Source: Muribaculaceae bacterium
GTDB lineage: Bacteria > Bacteroidota > Bacteroidia > Bacteroidales > Muribaculaceae
Direction of reading: 5' to 3'
Assembly: GCA_017626045.1 (NCBI GenBank)
Contig: JAGAJP010000034.1
Location: 17,905 to 81,904 of the forward strand
Length of the DNA: 64,000 bases
Shown piece after piece: positions 33,132 through 41,183 of the stretch; position 1 is the first letter of the stretch; every line of letters starts with the position of its first letter. The position numbers were made by a program, and so were the translations under genes. The notes under the pieces were generated by a model, which worked only from the letters and a program-made list of their open reading frames with translations, ran no database searches and was not told the DNA's origin.

Positions 33132-33706
33132 GGAAATCTTATCAATGTTCGGTTTCGGTATATCGTATAGTCGGCTCTTACGAGAGGATTCTCTGTGGTC
33201 TCGGTGATCACGGCTGTCTCCACTCTCGCCGACGGGTTCATTTTCTTTAACGTGGCTATCACCTCCGATAGTGTGTGGCCGCTGTCGATGGCGTCGTCAA
33301 TCAGAAGAAGCCGTGGCGCGGCGGTGTCGCATACTATGGCTGCCAGTCCGGAGTCTATTCCCACCTGTGGCGGCTCTTTCTCTTTTGCATGGCGGCTGCG
33401 CAATGAGAGGATACGGGATTCTGCGATTCTCATCATGTCCAGGACTTTTACCGGAAGACGTTTCAATATGGCGGACATCAGTCTTCCCTTGCGGCGTGTG
33501 CCGGGTCGCTGAAGAGTCACGTCATGACGCTCCCCGCATAGTGACGCGGGAAACGAAAGCATGAACGCGTCGCACACATATGCGCCTCCTCTTCTTATGC
33601 CGATGACCGCGTCGTAACGCTGTCCACGGCATCCCTCTGCCACAGCCGAGGCAAGTCTCGCTGCCGCTGCATTCAGCCCATCCTGATTGAGTGTGGTCAC
33701 CTGCAT
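33086..33706 (-). CDS. Phosphoribosyltransferase domain protein
   Basis: 206 aa. The PRPP-binding loop LLLIDDAIDSGHTL (133-146) is well formed, and an early VIGIRRGGAYV block fits a type I phosphoribosyltransferase. The length and the middle helical insert (about 60-115) do not match pyrE, apt or hpt closely, so the base acted on is unknown. It overlaps the glycosyltransferase gene upstream by 10 bases and the HAD gene downstream by 46. Confidence 0.8.
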   Translation of the reverse strand: MQVTTLNQDGLNAAAARLASAVAEGCRGQRYDAVIGIRRGGAYVCDAFMLSFPASLCGERHDVTLQRPGTRRKGRLMSAILKRLPVKVLDMMRIAESRILSLRSRHAKEKEPPQVGIDSGLAAIVCDTAAPRLLLIDDAIDSGHTLSEVIATLKKMNPSARVETAVITETTENPLVRADYTIYRNRTLIRFPWSNDFKDTRKAPHS

Positions 33707-34662
33707 AGCATCCTGATTATCGGAATCGCGACATATGAAGCCAGCGCTCCCAGTTTATTCTTTATCCTTACCTCGGGGTCAAGCAGTTCGGCGCGTCGCC
33801 GCTCACGTATTACCCGTATGCACCGCTCGCGTGCCTCGCTGTTGCGGATGCCGTGGCGAGTCATCTCCACAAGCATATTGCAGTGCGCGCTGAATCTCCG
33901 GTCTTCCGCCGCCGCCACAAGTCCCGGATGACTCTCTTTCATGTGATCCACCATCCTGTCGGTGACATCAAGCACGTCAAGGCGCGAGTCGCTCCATGTG
34001 TTAATGAAGCCGCCTGGATTATCGCGGTATACATATACTAAGCTATCCACCAGGCATATACGTGACACTCTCTCAAACGCACGGTAGAAGAGGTCAAGGT
34101 CTTCATATCTGCAATGCCTGAAGCGGAGCGGTTCCGGCTCCTCGAATACACTGCGGTGAAAGAGAACGCCCCAGGGATTGTTGAGGATACGTTTCTGATA
34201 GAGTCCTGTACGTATGGCATCCTCCGATGATATGGTGTGGATTGTTCCCGTTCCGGAATTATGATTCGCGGAAACATCGCGGGAATACTGTCCTGCCACT
34301 ATCCGGCATCGGCTTTCCGACACCGCTTCGATCATGATGCGTAGTGATTTTTCCGGCATGATGTCATCGGCGTCCATAAACGCAATCCATTCGCCGCGAG
34401 CCATGTCTATCCCTTTGTTGCGCGCCGCCGACACACCTCCGTTTTCTTGCCTCACATAGCGGAATCTGGAGTCAGCCCCGGCGTAGTCGCGACACAGTTG
34501 CGGCGACCGGTCCGTGGAGCCGTCGTCGACCAGTATCGCCTCGAAGTTGCCGTATTCCTGGCTGCGGAGTGACTCCAGCGCGAGGCTCAGCAATGCGCCC
34601 GGATTATATACCGGCACTATTACCGAGATGAGTCCTCTGTCGATTCTGTCTTCCTCTTCCAT
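33697..34662 (-). CDS. Family 2 glycosyltransferase
   Basis: 321 aa. The GT-A start SVIVPVYNPGALLSLALESL, the DDGSTDRS loop, NGGVSAARNKGID and the metal-binding DADD are all present. No transmembrane start. GT2 enzymes of this type transfer sugars to cell-surface polysaccharide or lipid carriers. It leads a tightly overlapped three-gene operon with the phosphoribosyltransferase and HAD genes. Donor and acceptor unknown. Confidence 0.88.
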   Translation of the reverse strand: MEEEDRIDRGLISVIVPVYNPGALLSLALESLRSQEYGNFEAILVDDGSTDRSPQLCRDYAGADSRFRYVRQENGGVSAARNKGIDMARGEWIAFMDADDIMPEKSLRIMIEAVSESRCRIVAGQYSRDVSANHNSGTGTIHTISSEDAIRTGLYQKRILNNPWGVLFHRSVFEEPEPLRFRHCRYEDLDLFYRAFERVSRICLVDSLVYVYRDNPGGFINTWSDSRLDVLDVTDRMVDHMKESHPGLVAAAEDRRFSAHCNMLVEMTRHGIRNSEARERCIRVIRERRRAELLDPEVRIKNKLGALASYVAIPIIRMLCR

Positions 34663-34711
34663 GAGTGTGTCGCCGCGTTTCTTTCGTTTTGTTGTCTTGC
34701 GCTTGCGGCTG

Positions 34712-34743
34712 CAAAATTAACATTTTCCTCCCACATAGACAAA
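34712..34743 (-). promoter_or_regulatory. Promoter of the GT2-PRT-HAD operon
   Basis: Minus strand TTTG (34740-34743), a 20-base spacer, then TAATTTTG (34712-34719). The -33 box lies in the T run of the rubredoxin terminator. Confidence 0.75.
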
Positions 34744-34776
34744 TAAAAACGGACACCGCTCAATGAGTGATGTCCG
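34741..34776 (-). terminator. Rho-independent terminator of the rubredoxin gene
   Basis: Minus strand: stem CGGACATCACTCA/AGCGGTGTCCG with G-T pairs (34750-34776), then a run rich in T at 34741-34749. Confidence 0.8.
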
Positions 34777-34796
34777 CATATCCGGCCTTCCCTGTG

Positions 34797-34958
34797 TCAG
34801 GGTTCTTCTACAAAGTCTTCTTTACCGACTCCGCACACCGGACATGTCCAGCTGTCGGGGATATCTTCAAACGCGGTTCCGGGGGCTACTCCGTTTTCCG
34901 GATCCCCGATTTCCGGATCATAGATCCAGTCGCATACTTCACAGCGGTACTTTTTCAT
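34797..34958 (-). CDS. Rubredoxin
   Basis: 53 aa. It starts [18 protein letters not shown] and ends [19 protein letters not shown]. The two CxxC pairs (Cys6/Cys9 and Cys39/Cys42) that hold one iron atom are intact, as is the surrounding Tyr/Trp packing. Rubredoxins carry single electrons to oxygen- or peroxide-reducing enzymes in anaerobes. It is a single-gene unit with its own terminator. It sits next to a glycosyltransferase operon with no functional link seen. Confidence 0.95.
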   Translation of the reverse strand: MKKYRCEVCDWIYDPEIGDPENGVAPGTAFEDIPDSWTCPVCGVGKEDFVEEP

Positions 34959-35015
34959 AGTCGTGATATTTTTGGTTTGATTACTTTCTAAACAATCAAC
35001 CCGCCCTTTGGTTCA

Positions 35016-35047
35016 TTTGTTAGTTACGGGAATTATTTGTAATTTTG
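35016..35047 (+). promoter_or_regulatory. Promoter of the GH18 gene, leaderless arrangement
   Basis: TTTG (35016-35019), a 20-base spacer, then TAATTTTG (35040-35047). The ATG is at 35053, so transcription should begin at or very near the start codon. Confidence 0.65.
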
Positions 35048-35052
35048 GGGGT

Positions 35053-36117
35053 ATGAATATTAATAGAAGAAAAATATTGGCGGTTGCAGCTGTATTTGCG
35101 GTGGCTTGCGTCGCGGTGGTGGCTGTCAGGGCTATCACATCTGTGTCGTTGAAGAATGGCGATCAAGCCACTCTCGACAATTCTCCAAAGATTGCTCTCG
35201 CTTATGTAGAGTCGTTCCGGGAGGGTGTCCCTGACGCGCGTCTGTTTACTCATCTTGTGTATGCTTTCGCTGAGTTTAACGACAATTGCGACGGGGTAGT
35301 GCTGCCCAGCCCCGAAAAACTTAAGGCGATGGCTCGTCTTAAGAAAGTGAACCCGAATCTTAAGGTGATTCTCGGAGTAGGCGGCTACAAGCGCGAGGGC
35401 TTCAGCGAGATGGCGCGCGACAAAAAGAAGCGTCGTGCGTTTGTCAAAAGCGTGAAGTCTATAATCGATTCCATAGGTCTCGACGGTGTAGACCTTGACT
35501 GGGAGTTTCCGACTACTGAGGCGGGAGGACACACGGCTACACCGGAAGACGACCGCAACTATGTGCTTGTGGTTCGAGACCTCAGGAAGAGTCTTGGCAA
35601 AAGAAAGTGGATATCCTTCTATTCCAACAACTCCGCATCTTTCATCGATTTCAAGAGGATGGTGCCTTATGTGGACTATGTGCATGTCTCGGGCTATAAC
35701 CTCGCTGTACCCGAAGACGGCAAACCCGCTTATCACCAGAGTCCTCTCTATCCGAGCCGCAAACTCGGTGGATGGTGTGTGAAGAGTGTCATAGAGAGGC
35801 ATATGGAGAGAGGAGTCCCGCGTGAAAAGATTCTGATGGGAATCCCCTTTTTCGGCCGAGGCAGAACACCCTTCCCTTCATATCTTGACTGCAACGCCAT
35901 CGGTAAGTATGCCGGTGGCATGAAGCCGCAGTGGGACGATGACGCTAAGGCTCCATATTATGCCGACAGCCGCGGAAATCTGGTTCTGGCACTCGACGAC
36001 GAGCGTTCCATCAGGGAAAAGATGAATTTCGTTCGAGCCAACAACCTTCCTGGCGTATTCGTATGGAACTACGACTCCGATTATCCCGACCATCGCCTTG
36101 CAAAGGCATTAAAATAA
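35053..36117 (+). CDS. Glycoside hydrolase family 18 protein
   Basis: 354 aa from MNINRRKILAVAAVFAVACV, giving a basic start and a hydrophobic anchor or signal segment. The TIM-barrel motif DGVDLDWEFP keeps the catalytic Glu151 and the Asp series, and the ILGVGGYKREG strand stands for the usual SxGG. Family 18 covers chitinases and endo-beta-N-acetylglucosaminidases that cut GlcNAc-GlcNAc links by substrate-assisted catalysis. The protein should be exported or membrane anchored. In a gut Bacteroidales this fits use of host N-glycans or mucin, but the substrate is inference. Confidence 0.85.
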   Translation: MNINRRKILAVAAVFAVACVAVVAVRAITSVSLKNGDQATLDNSPKIALAYVESFREGVPDARLFTHLVYAFAEFNDNCDGVVLPSPEKLKAMARLKKVNPNLKVILGVGGYKREGFSEMARDKKKRRAFVKSVKSIIDSIGLDGVDLDWEFPTTEAGGHTATPEDDRNYVLVVRDLRKSLGKRKWISFYSNNSASFIDFKRMVPYVDYVHVSGYNLAVPEDGKPAYHQSPLYPSRKLGGWCVKSVIERHMERGVPREKILMGIPFFGRGRTPFPSYLDCNAIGKYAGGMKPQWDDDAKAPYYADSRGNLVLALDDERSIREKMNFVRANNLPGVFVWNYDSDYPDHRLAKALK

Positions 36118-36119
36118 TT

Positions 36120-36212
36120 CATAATTCATAATGCATAATTCATAATTGGCTTCGCGACAGGGTGAAAGACAAGATGCGGCGAATAATTATGAATTATGCA
36201 TTATGAATTATG
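36120..36212. repeat. AT-rich inverted repeat with 28-bp arms, MITE-like
   Basis: The arms 36120-36147 and 36185-36212 are perfect reverse complements built from repeated CATAATTCATAATG units, with a 37-base loop that is more GC-rich. More copies of the unit run on to 36243. It sits between the convergent GH18 and galM genes and could also stop transcription from both sides. Confidence 0.7.
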
Positions 36213-36243
36213 CATTGATTAAGCATTATGCATTATGAATTAT

Positions 36244-37293
36244 TTAAAAGCTTTCGAAGCGGTATACAATAGTGCGGCTGTATGGCGCGTCGGGAGAGAT
36301 GCGCGGTGACGGGAATGCAGCGCGGTTGGGGGAGTCGGGAAATCCCTGTGCCTCCATGGCGACACCTTCGTAGTCCTCATAGCTGCGCCCCGACATATTG
36401 GCGGGTGAGCCGGCAAGATAGTTGCCGGTATACACCTGAACTCCCGGCTGGTCGGTGAGCACCGTCAGGCGTCGGCGCGAATGCTGCGACTGCAGCACGC
36501 ATGCCTCGCGGAGTTCTCCATTGGGACCGTCGATGCAGAAGCAGTGGTCATAGCCCTTGGCATAGCGCAGCGGGGTGTAGTCCTTGCGGATGTCTCTTCC
36601 GAGCTCCTTGAATTCCCGGAAGTCCATCGGGGTGGCGGCTACGGGTGCCATTTCTCCGGTCGGAATCAATGTCTCGTCGGTGGGCAGGAAGTAGGAGGCG
36701 TTCATCTTCAGTTCATGACCAAGCACTGTGTGCGGCTCGGCTCCGTCGGCTCCGTCGAGATTGAAATACGCGTGGTTGGTAAGGTTTACCACGGTGTCGG
36801 TGTCGGCGGTTGCTCTGAGCGAGATTGTGAGCTCGTTGTCGTCATTCCAGGTGTATTCGACTTCCGCTGTCAGATTGCCCGGATATCCCATTTCTCCATC
36901 TTTCGAATTGTAGCGGAAGAGTATGCCGTCGGGAAGTTCCTCAGCCTCCCAGATGCGGTTCTGGAAGCCGTAGGGGCCGCCGTGAAGATGGTTGGGGCCG
37001 TTGTTGATCGGAAGGTCGTAGGTGATGCCGTCGATCTGCAGTTTCCCCTTGCAGATGCGGTTGGCGAAGCGTCCGGGAGTCTTTCCGGCGCATGGCCCGT
37101 CGGCAAGATAGCTTGCCGGGTCGCTGTAGCGCACGGTCACGTTCTCGATGTTGCCGTTGGCGTCAGGCACCGACACCTCTGTGATGCCGGCACCGAGGCT
37201 CGATACCTCCACAGAGGCGCCTTCAGCGTTGGTAATTCTGTATAAGGTCACCTCTCCGATTGGAGAGGCGGCCTTGCGTGATTTAATAGTCAT
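36244..37293 (-). CDS. galM: Aldose 1-epimerase (mutarotase)
   Basis: 349 aa. It interconverts alpha and beta anomers of galactose or glucose so that galactokinase receives the alpha form. Visible: TPGRFANRICKGKLQIDG, NHLHGGPYGFQNR, the catalytic His174 in NHAYFNLDG, and the catalytic Glu in GVAMEAQGFPDSPN. No signal peptide, so it is cytoplasmic. The last gene of the galactose operon, 3 bp after galK. Confidence 0.93.
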   Translation of the reverse strand: MTIKSRKAASPIGEVTLYRITNAEGASVEVSSLGAGITEVSVPDANGNIENVTVRYSDPASYLADGPCAGKTPGRFANRICKGKLQIDGITYDLPINNGPNHLHGGPYGFQNRIWEAEELPDGILFRYNSKDGEMGYPGNLTAEVEYTWNDDNELTISLRATADTDTVVNLTNHAYFNLDGADGAEPHTVLGHELKMNASYFLPTDETLIPTGEMAPVAATPMDFREFKELGRDIRKDYTPLRYAKGYDHCFCIDGPNGELREACVLQSQHSRRRLTVLTDQPGVQVYTGNYLAGSPANMSGRSYEDYEGVAMEAQGFPDSPNRAAFPSPRISPDAPYSRTIVYRFESF

Positions 37294-37296
37294 GTG

Positions 37297-38430
37297 TCAG
37301 TCCAGTTTGTGTGCGCCGTCGGAGATCACTACGTCGTAGATCATCGGGGCGTGTCCGTATTTGTCTTCGAATTTTTCGGTGATGTCCGCCACGAATTTGT
37401 CGTGCAGGTCATTCTTCACCAAGTTGATGGTGCAGCCTCCGAAACCGCCGCCCATGATGCGGCTGCCGGTGACGCCCATTTTTTTTGCCTCGTCGTTGAG
37501 GAAGTCGAGCTCGACACAGCTCACCTCGTAGTCTTTCGAAAGGCCTTCGTGGGTTTCATACATCTTCTTGCCCACTGTCTCGTAGTCGCCGGCGTTGAGG
37601 GCGTCGCAGACTGCGAGCACACGTGCCTCCTCTCCGATCACGAAACGTGCGCGCTTGTAGTCCTCTTCTGAAATCTTGTCTTTGATGGCGTCAAGTTCCT
37701 CCATCTTGGCACCGCGCAGCGACGGGCGTCCCAGTGCCGCTGCCACGCGCTCGCAGCTTTCGCGGCGTTTGTTGTAGGGGGAGTCCTTCAGCTCGTGCTT
37801 AACTCTCGAGTCCACAAGCACTAAGCGATAGTCGGAAGGATTGAACGGGAAGTATTCATATTCCGAGCTGCGGCAGTCGAGACGCATGAGGTTGCCTTTC
37901 TTGCCCATTACGGATGCGAACTGGTCCATGATGCCGCATTTCACTCCGCAATAGTTGTGCTCAGTGCTCTGGCCGATGCGGGCGAGTTCGAATTTATCGA
38001 TCTTATTGTCGTTGAAGAGGTCGTTGAGAGCGAATGCGAAGCAGCTCTCGAGGGCAGCAGACGACGAGAGTCCGGCTCCGAGGGGCACATTGCCTGCAAA
38101 CACTGCGTCGAATCCCTCCACTTTGCCGCCACGCTTGATGATTTCGCGGCATACGCCAAACACGTATCTTGCCCATCCCTGCTTGGGGGCGTCCTCTTCG
38201 TTGAGGCCGAATTCGGCATAGTCGTCGATATCGATGGAATATACGCGAACCTTGTCGGTGCCGTTCGGGCGTATCTCCGCCATTATCACCTTGTCAATAG
38301 CTCCGGGGAATACATATCCTTCGTTGTAGTCGGTGTGTTCGCCTATGAGGTTGATGCGTCCTGCGGATGCGTACATGGTTCCGTGATTTCCGAAACGCTG
38401 CATGAAGAGCTGTTGAATCTTTTCTTTCAT
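37297..38430 (-). CDS. galK: Galactokinase
   Basis: 377 aa GHMP kinase that phosphorylates alpha-D-galactose for the Leloir pathway. The galactose-binding motif GRINLIGEHTDYNEG (24-38), the ATP loop PLGAGLSSSAALES and the C-terminal GSRIMGGGFGGCTINL are intact. It lies between the GH2 beta-galactosidase and galM, so lactose or galactoside cleavage products flow directly to it. galT and galE are not in this window. Confidence 0.95.
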   Translation of the reverse strand: MKEKIQQLFMQRFGNHGTMYASAGRINLIGEHTDYNEGYVFPGAIDKVIMAEIRPNGTDKVRVYSIDIDDYAEFGLNEEDAPKQGWARYVFGVCREIIKRGGKVEGFDAVFAGNVPLGAGLSSSAALESCFAFALNDLFNDNKIDKFELARIGQSTEHNYCGVKCGIMDQFASVMGKKGNLMRLDCRSSEYEYFPFNPSDYRLVLVDSRVKHELKDSPYNKRRESCERVAAALGRPSLRGAKMEELDAIKDKISEEDYKRARFVIGEEARVLAVCDALNAGDYETVGKKMYETHEGLSKDYEVSCVELDFLNDEAKKMGVTGSRIMGGGFGGCTINLVKNDLHDKFVADITEKFEDKYGHAPMIYDVVISDGAHKLD

Positions 38431-38479
38431 GATTTTAAGATTTTATTGGATTGTTTTGATGTTGTCTGTTTGAAGGGGG

Positions 38480-40882
38480 TTATTCCACCGGAATGGTGAT
38501 TTTCGCAGCCTTAAGTCCCGGAGCCTTTGCCTCCAGAGTGACGAATCCCGGCTTGTCGCCGCTTTTCACGATTGCGGTGGCTGCGCCGCTGAAGAGGTCC
38601 ATCTCAGGCTTGTTGAAGTTGCGCAGGGATGTCGGGTCGCCGTTGGCTGTAGCCCGGAAACTTCCGTCGCCTGTCACCTTGAACTTGACTGTCGGTTCCG
38701 CGTCGGGCACTATGTTGCCATCCTTGTCGGCAACCCTCACGGTGATATAGGCAAGATCGTCGCCGTTTGCCTGCAGGCTGCTGCGGTTGGCGCTCAGCAC
38801 GAGGCGATAGGGCTTACCTGCGGTCCGAACCACTGCCTCTCCGGCAACGCTTCCGTCGGCGTTGTATGCCACGGCCTTCACTTCGCCCGGCTCATAGACG
38901 GTCTCGTTCCACATCAGGCGGTAGCGGTTCATGTTGGAGGAGTCGTTCTTCTCTCTTATGCCCTGCGACTTGCCGTTGATGAAAAGTTCTGCTTTCGGTG
39001 AGTCGGTATACACGAATACAGGCGTCACCTCTCCTTCACGTCCTTCCCAGTTCCAGTGGGGAAGTATATGTAGCGTATGCTCTTTCTCGTTCCATTTCGA
39101 GCGGTATAGCCAGAAGCGGTCCTTAGGCAGCGACGCGAGGTCGAAGATGCCGAAATATGAGCTGTGGCTTGGCCATGCGTCGGTGTCGTAGGGCGACGGC
39201 TCGCCAAGGTAGTCGAAGCCTGTCCACACGAATTGCCCCATATCCCACGGATAGTCGTCGGCTGCAGCGAAGTCGTCGTCGGGGATGTTGCTCCATGAGC
39301 AGTATTCCACGTCATAGCCCGAACTCTGGTTGTCGTCTCGTATCACGCCGTGGGCTTTCTTCACCGGGAAATAGTATTTGCCGCGGCTCGACACTGTGGA
39401 GGAGGTCTCCGATCCGAGCAGGAAGTTCTGGGGAAGCTTGCCTATGGCATCCTTATATTTGTGCACTCGGTAGTTGAATCCCGGAATGTCGAGCGCCGCA
39501 GCGAAGCCGTTGCTCGTCACCGCGTCCACCTGGTCCATGCCGCAGGTCACCGGGCGCGTCGGGTCCTCGCGGTGCACTATGTCTTGCAGGAATGTCAGTT
39601 CCTTGAGTCCGTCAGGTCCCCACTGCGAGGGTACCTCGTTGCCGATCGACCACATCACGACACTCGGATTGTTGCGATACTGACGCACCATGTTCTCCAC
39701 GTCGCGCTCCGCCCATTCGTTGAAGATCACGCCGTAGCCGTTTTTCGATTTCGGACGGAAGCCCCAGTCGTCAAAAGGCTCGAGCATCATCATGAGCCCC
39801 ATTTCATCGCATAGCTCCACGAGCTGCGGATCCGGCATGTTGTGTGCCGTACGCACTGCGTTGGCTCCCATGTCTTTCAGAAGTTCAAGCTGATGGCGAA
39901 GCGCCGACTTGTTGACAGCTGCCCCGAGAGGCCCTAAGTCGTGGTGGTTGCATACGCCCTTGAACTGTATCTTCTCGCCGTTGATGAAGAATCCCTCGCC
40001 GGCGCGTGCCTCGATGCTGCGGATGCCGAAGCGGGTGGTGTATTCATCGGTGGTTTTGCCGTCTTTAATCACTTTTGTAGTGGCTGTATAGAGCGCCGGA
40101 GTCTCCGGACTCCACAGCTCCGGATTGTTTACCCTGAAGTTCTGCGGCAGCGTCACTCCCGGATATATCTTGTAGTCATGCGTGTCGGTAGCAACGACCT
40201 TCCCGTCGGGGGCGGCAATCTCGGTGGTCAGTGTCACTTTTTCTCCTTTGTCAACACCTTCGAGAGTGGTGGCGAGATGCACTGTGGCATACTCTTTGCT
40301 CACGTATGGAGTGGCGAGCTGCGTTCCCCATACCGCAATGTGCACTCTGTCGGTGGAGAGGAGATGCACATTGCGGTAGATGCCGGCACCGGGATACCAT
40401 CGCGACGACATCGGCTTGTTTTCAAGCGACACCGCTACCGTGTTGCTCCCGGGGTGTACCATAGGGGTCACGTCCACATAAAACGAATTGTAGCCGTATG
40501 GCCACACAGTGGCAAGTTTGCCGTTCACATACACGTGGGCGTTGCTCATAGCTCCGTCAAACACAAGGGCGTAGCTGCGGTCCGGTGTGTCGGGAATGTC
40601 GAATGTGGTATTGTAGAAACCTTTGCCGGCATAGGGAAGTCCGCCGGTGCGGCCGGTCTTCCATGTTTCCTCTTTCTCTCCGTTCTGTTCCACTGCAACT
40701 TTCTGCAGGTCATGGCTTCTATCGAAAGGTCCTTCAATCGCCCAGTCGTGTGGCACCTGGACTTTCTTCCAGCCTATGGAGTCTTGTGAAAAGTTCCAGC
40801 TCTTGAGCAGTGTCTCTGTTCGCGGGGCTGCGAATGCCCCCGTGGCAAGCAGCGCTAAGGCTGCGAGCATCATCTTATTCAT
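38480..40882 (-). CDS. Glycoside hydrolase family 2 beta-galactosidase, exported
   Basis: 800 aa with a signal peptide (MNKMMLAALALLATGAFA). The order is a sugar-binding beta domain (about 25-180), an Ig-like domain (to about 290), and a TIM barrel with acid/base Glu416 (WSIGNEVPS) and nucleophile Glu492 (LLGSETSS). Two C-terminal Ig-like domains follow (DUF4982-like near 600-690 and an invasin-like end). It should act in the periplasm on galactosides, feeding galK and galM behind it. It heads the operon; the exact glycan is not known. Confidence 0.88.
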   Translation of the reverse strand: MNKMMLAALALLATGAFAAPRTETLLKSWNFSQDSIGWKKVQVPHDWAIEGPFDRSHDLQKVAVEQNGEKEETWKTGRTGGLPYAGKGFYNTTFDIPDTPDRSYALVFDGAMSNAHVYVNGKLATVWPYGYNSFYVDVTPMVHPGSNTVAVSLENKPMSSRWYPGAGIYRNVHLLSTDRVHIAVWGTQLATPYVSKEYATVHLATTLEGVDKGEKVTLTTEIAAPDGKVVATDTHDYKIYPGVTLPQNFRVNNPELWSPETPALYTATTKVIKDGKTTDEYTTRFGIRSIEARAGEGFFINGEKIQFKGVCNHHDLGPLGAAVNKSALRHQLELLKDMGANAVRTAHNMPDPQLVELCDEMGLMMMLEPFDDWGFRPKSKNGYGVIFNEWAERDVENMVRQYRNNPSVVMWSIGNEVPSQWGPDGLKELTFLQDIVHREDPTRPVTCGMDQVDAVTSNGFAAALDIPGFNYRVHKYKDAIGKLPQNFLLGSETSSTVSSRGKYYFPVKKAHGVIRDDNQSSGYDVEYCSWSNIPDDDFAAADDYPWDMGQFVWTGFDYLGEPSPYDTDAWPSHSSYFGIFDLASLPKDRFWLYRSKWNEKEHTLHILPHWNWEGREGEVTPVFVYTDSPKAELFINGKSQGIREKNDSSNMNRYRLMWNETVYEPGEVKAVAYNADGSVAGEAVVRTAGKPYRLVLSANRSSLQANGDDLAYITVRVADKDGNIVPDAEPTVKFKVTGDGSFRATANGDPTSLRNFNKPEMDLFSGAATAIVKSGDKPGFVTLEAKAPGLKAAKITIPVE

Positions 40883-40973
40883 TAGCTTCTTAAGATTGTC
40901 TATTTTAAGTTTCGGGTATTAATTTCAAAGTCTCTCTATCGCTGCGTTTTTAATCACGCCGCTTTTCATCACA

Positions 40974-41005
40974 CAAAGATAATTAAAATATCTCCCCGAG
41001 CCAAA
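40974..41005 (-). promoter_or_regulatory. Promoter of the galactose operon
   Basis: Minus strand TTTG (41002-41005), a 20-base spacer, then TATCTTTG (40974-40981), about 90 bases before the GH2 start. Confidence 0.78.
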
Positions 41006-41061
41006 AAAATTATAAAAATATAAGATTTTTAATTGCGAATTAAGATTTTTGTCGCACGATT

Positions 41062-41100
41062 AAAAAAGAAGAGAGCGGCGTTATGGCACGCTGCTCTCTT
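41062..41100 (-). terminator. Terminator of the pilus operon
   Basis: Minus strand: stem AAGAGAGCAGCG/CGCCGCTCTCTT with one mismatch (41069-41100), then a T-rich run at 41062-41067. It is about 85 bases past the last pilus gene. The rest of the 40883-41183 gap holds only the galactose promoter. Confidence 0.75.
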
Positions 41101-41183
41101 CCCGAGAAGGGGAGAACTCCACTAACTCCCCGCATTACATAAAACTTATATCAAATAGAGATGAAATTCGCTGACTGTCGTGG

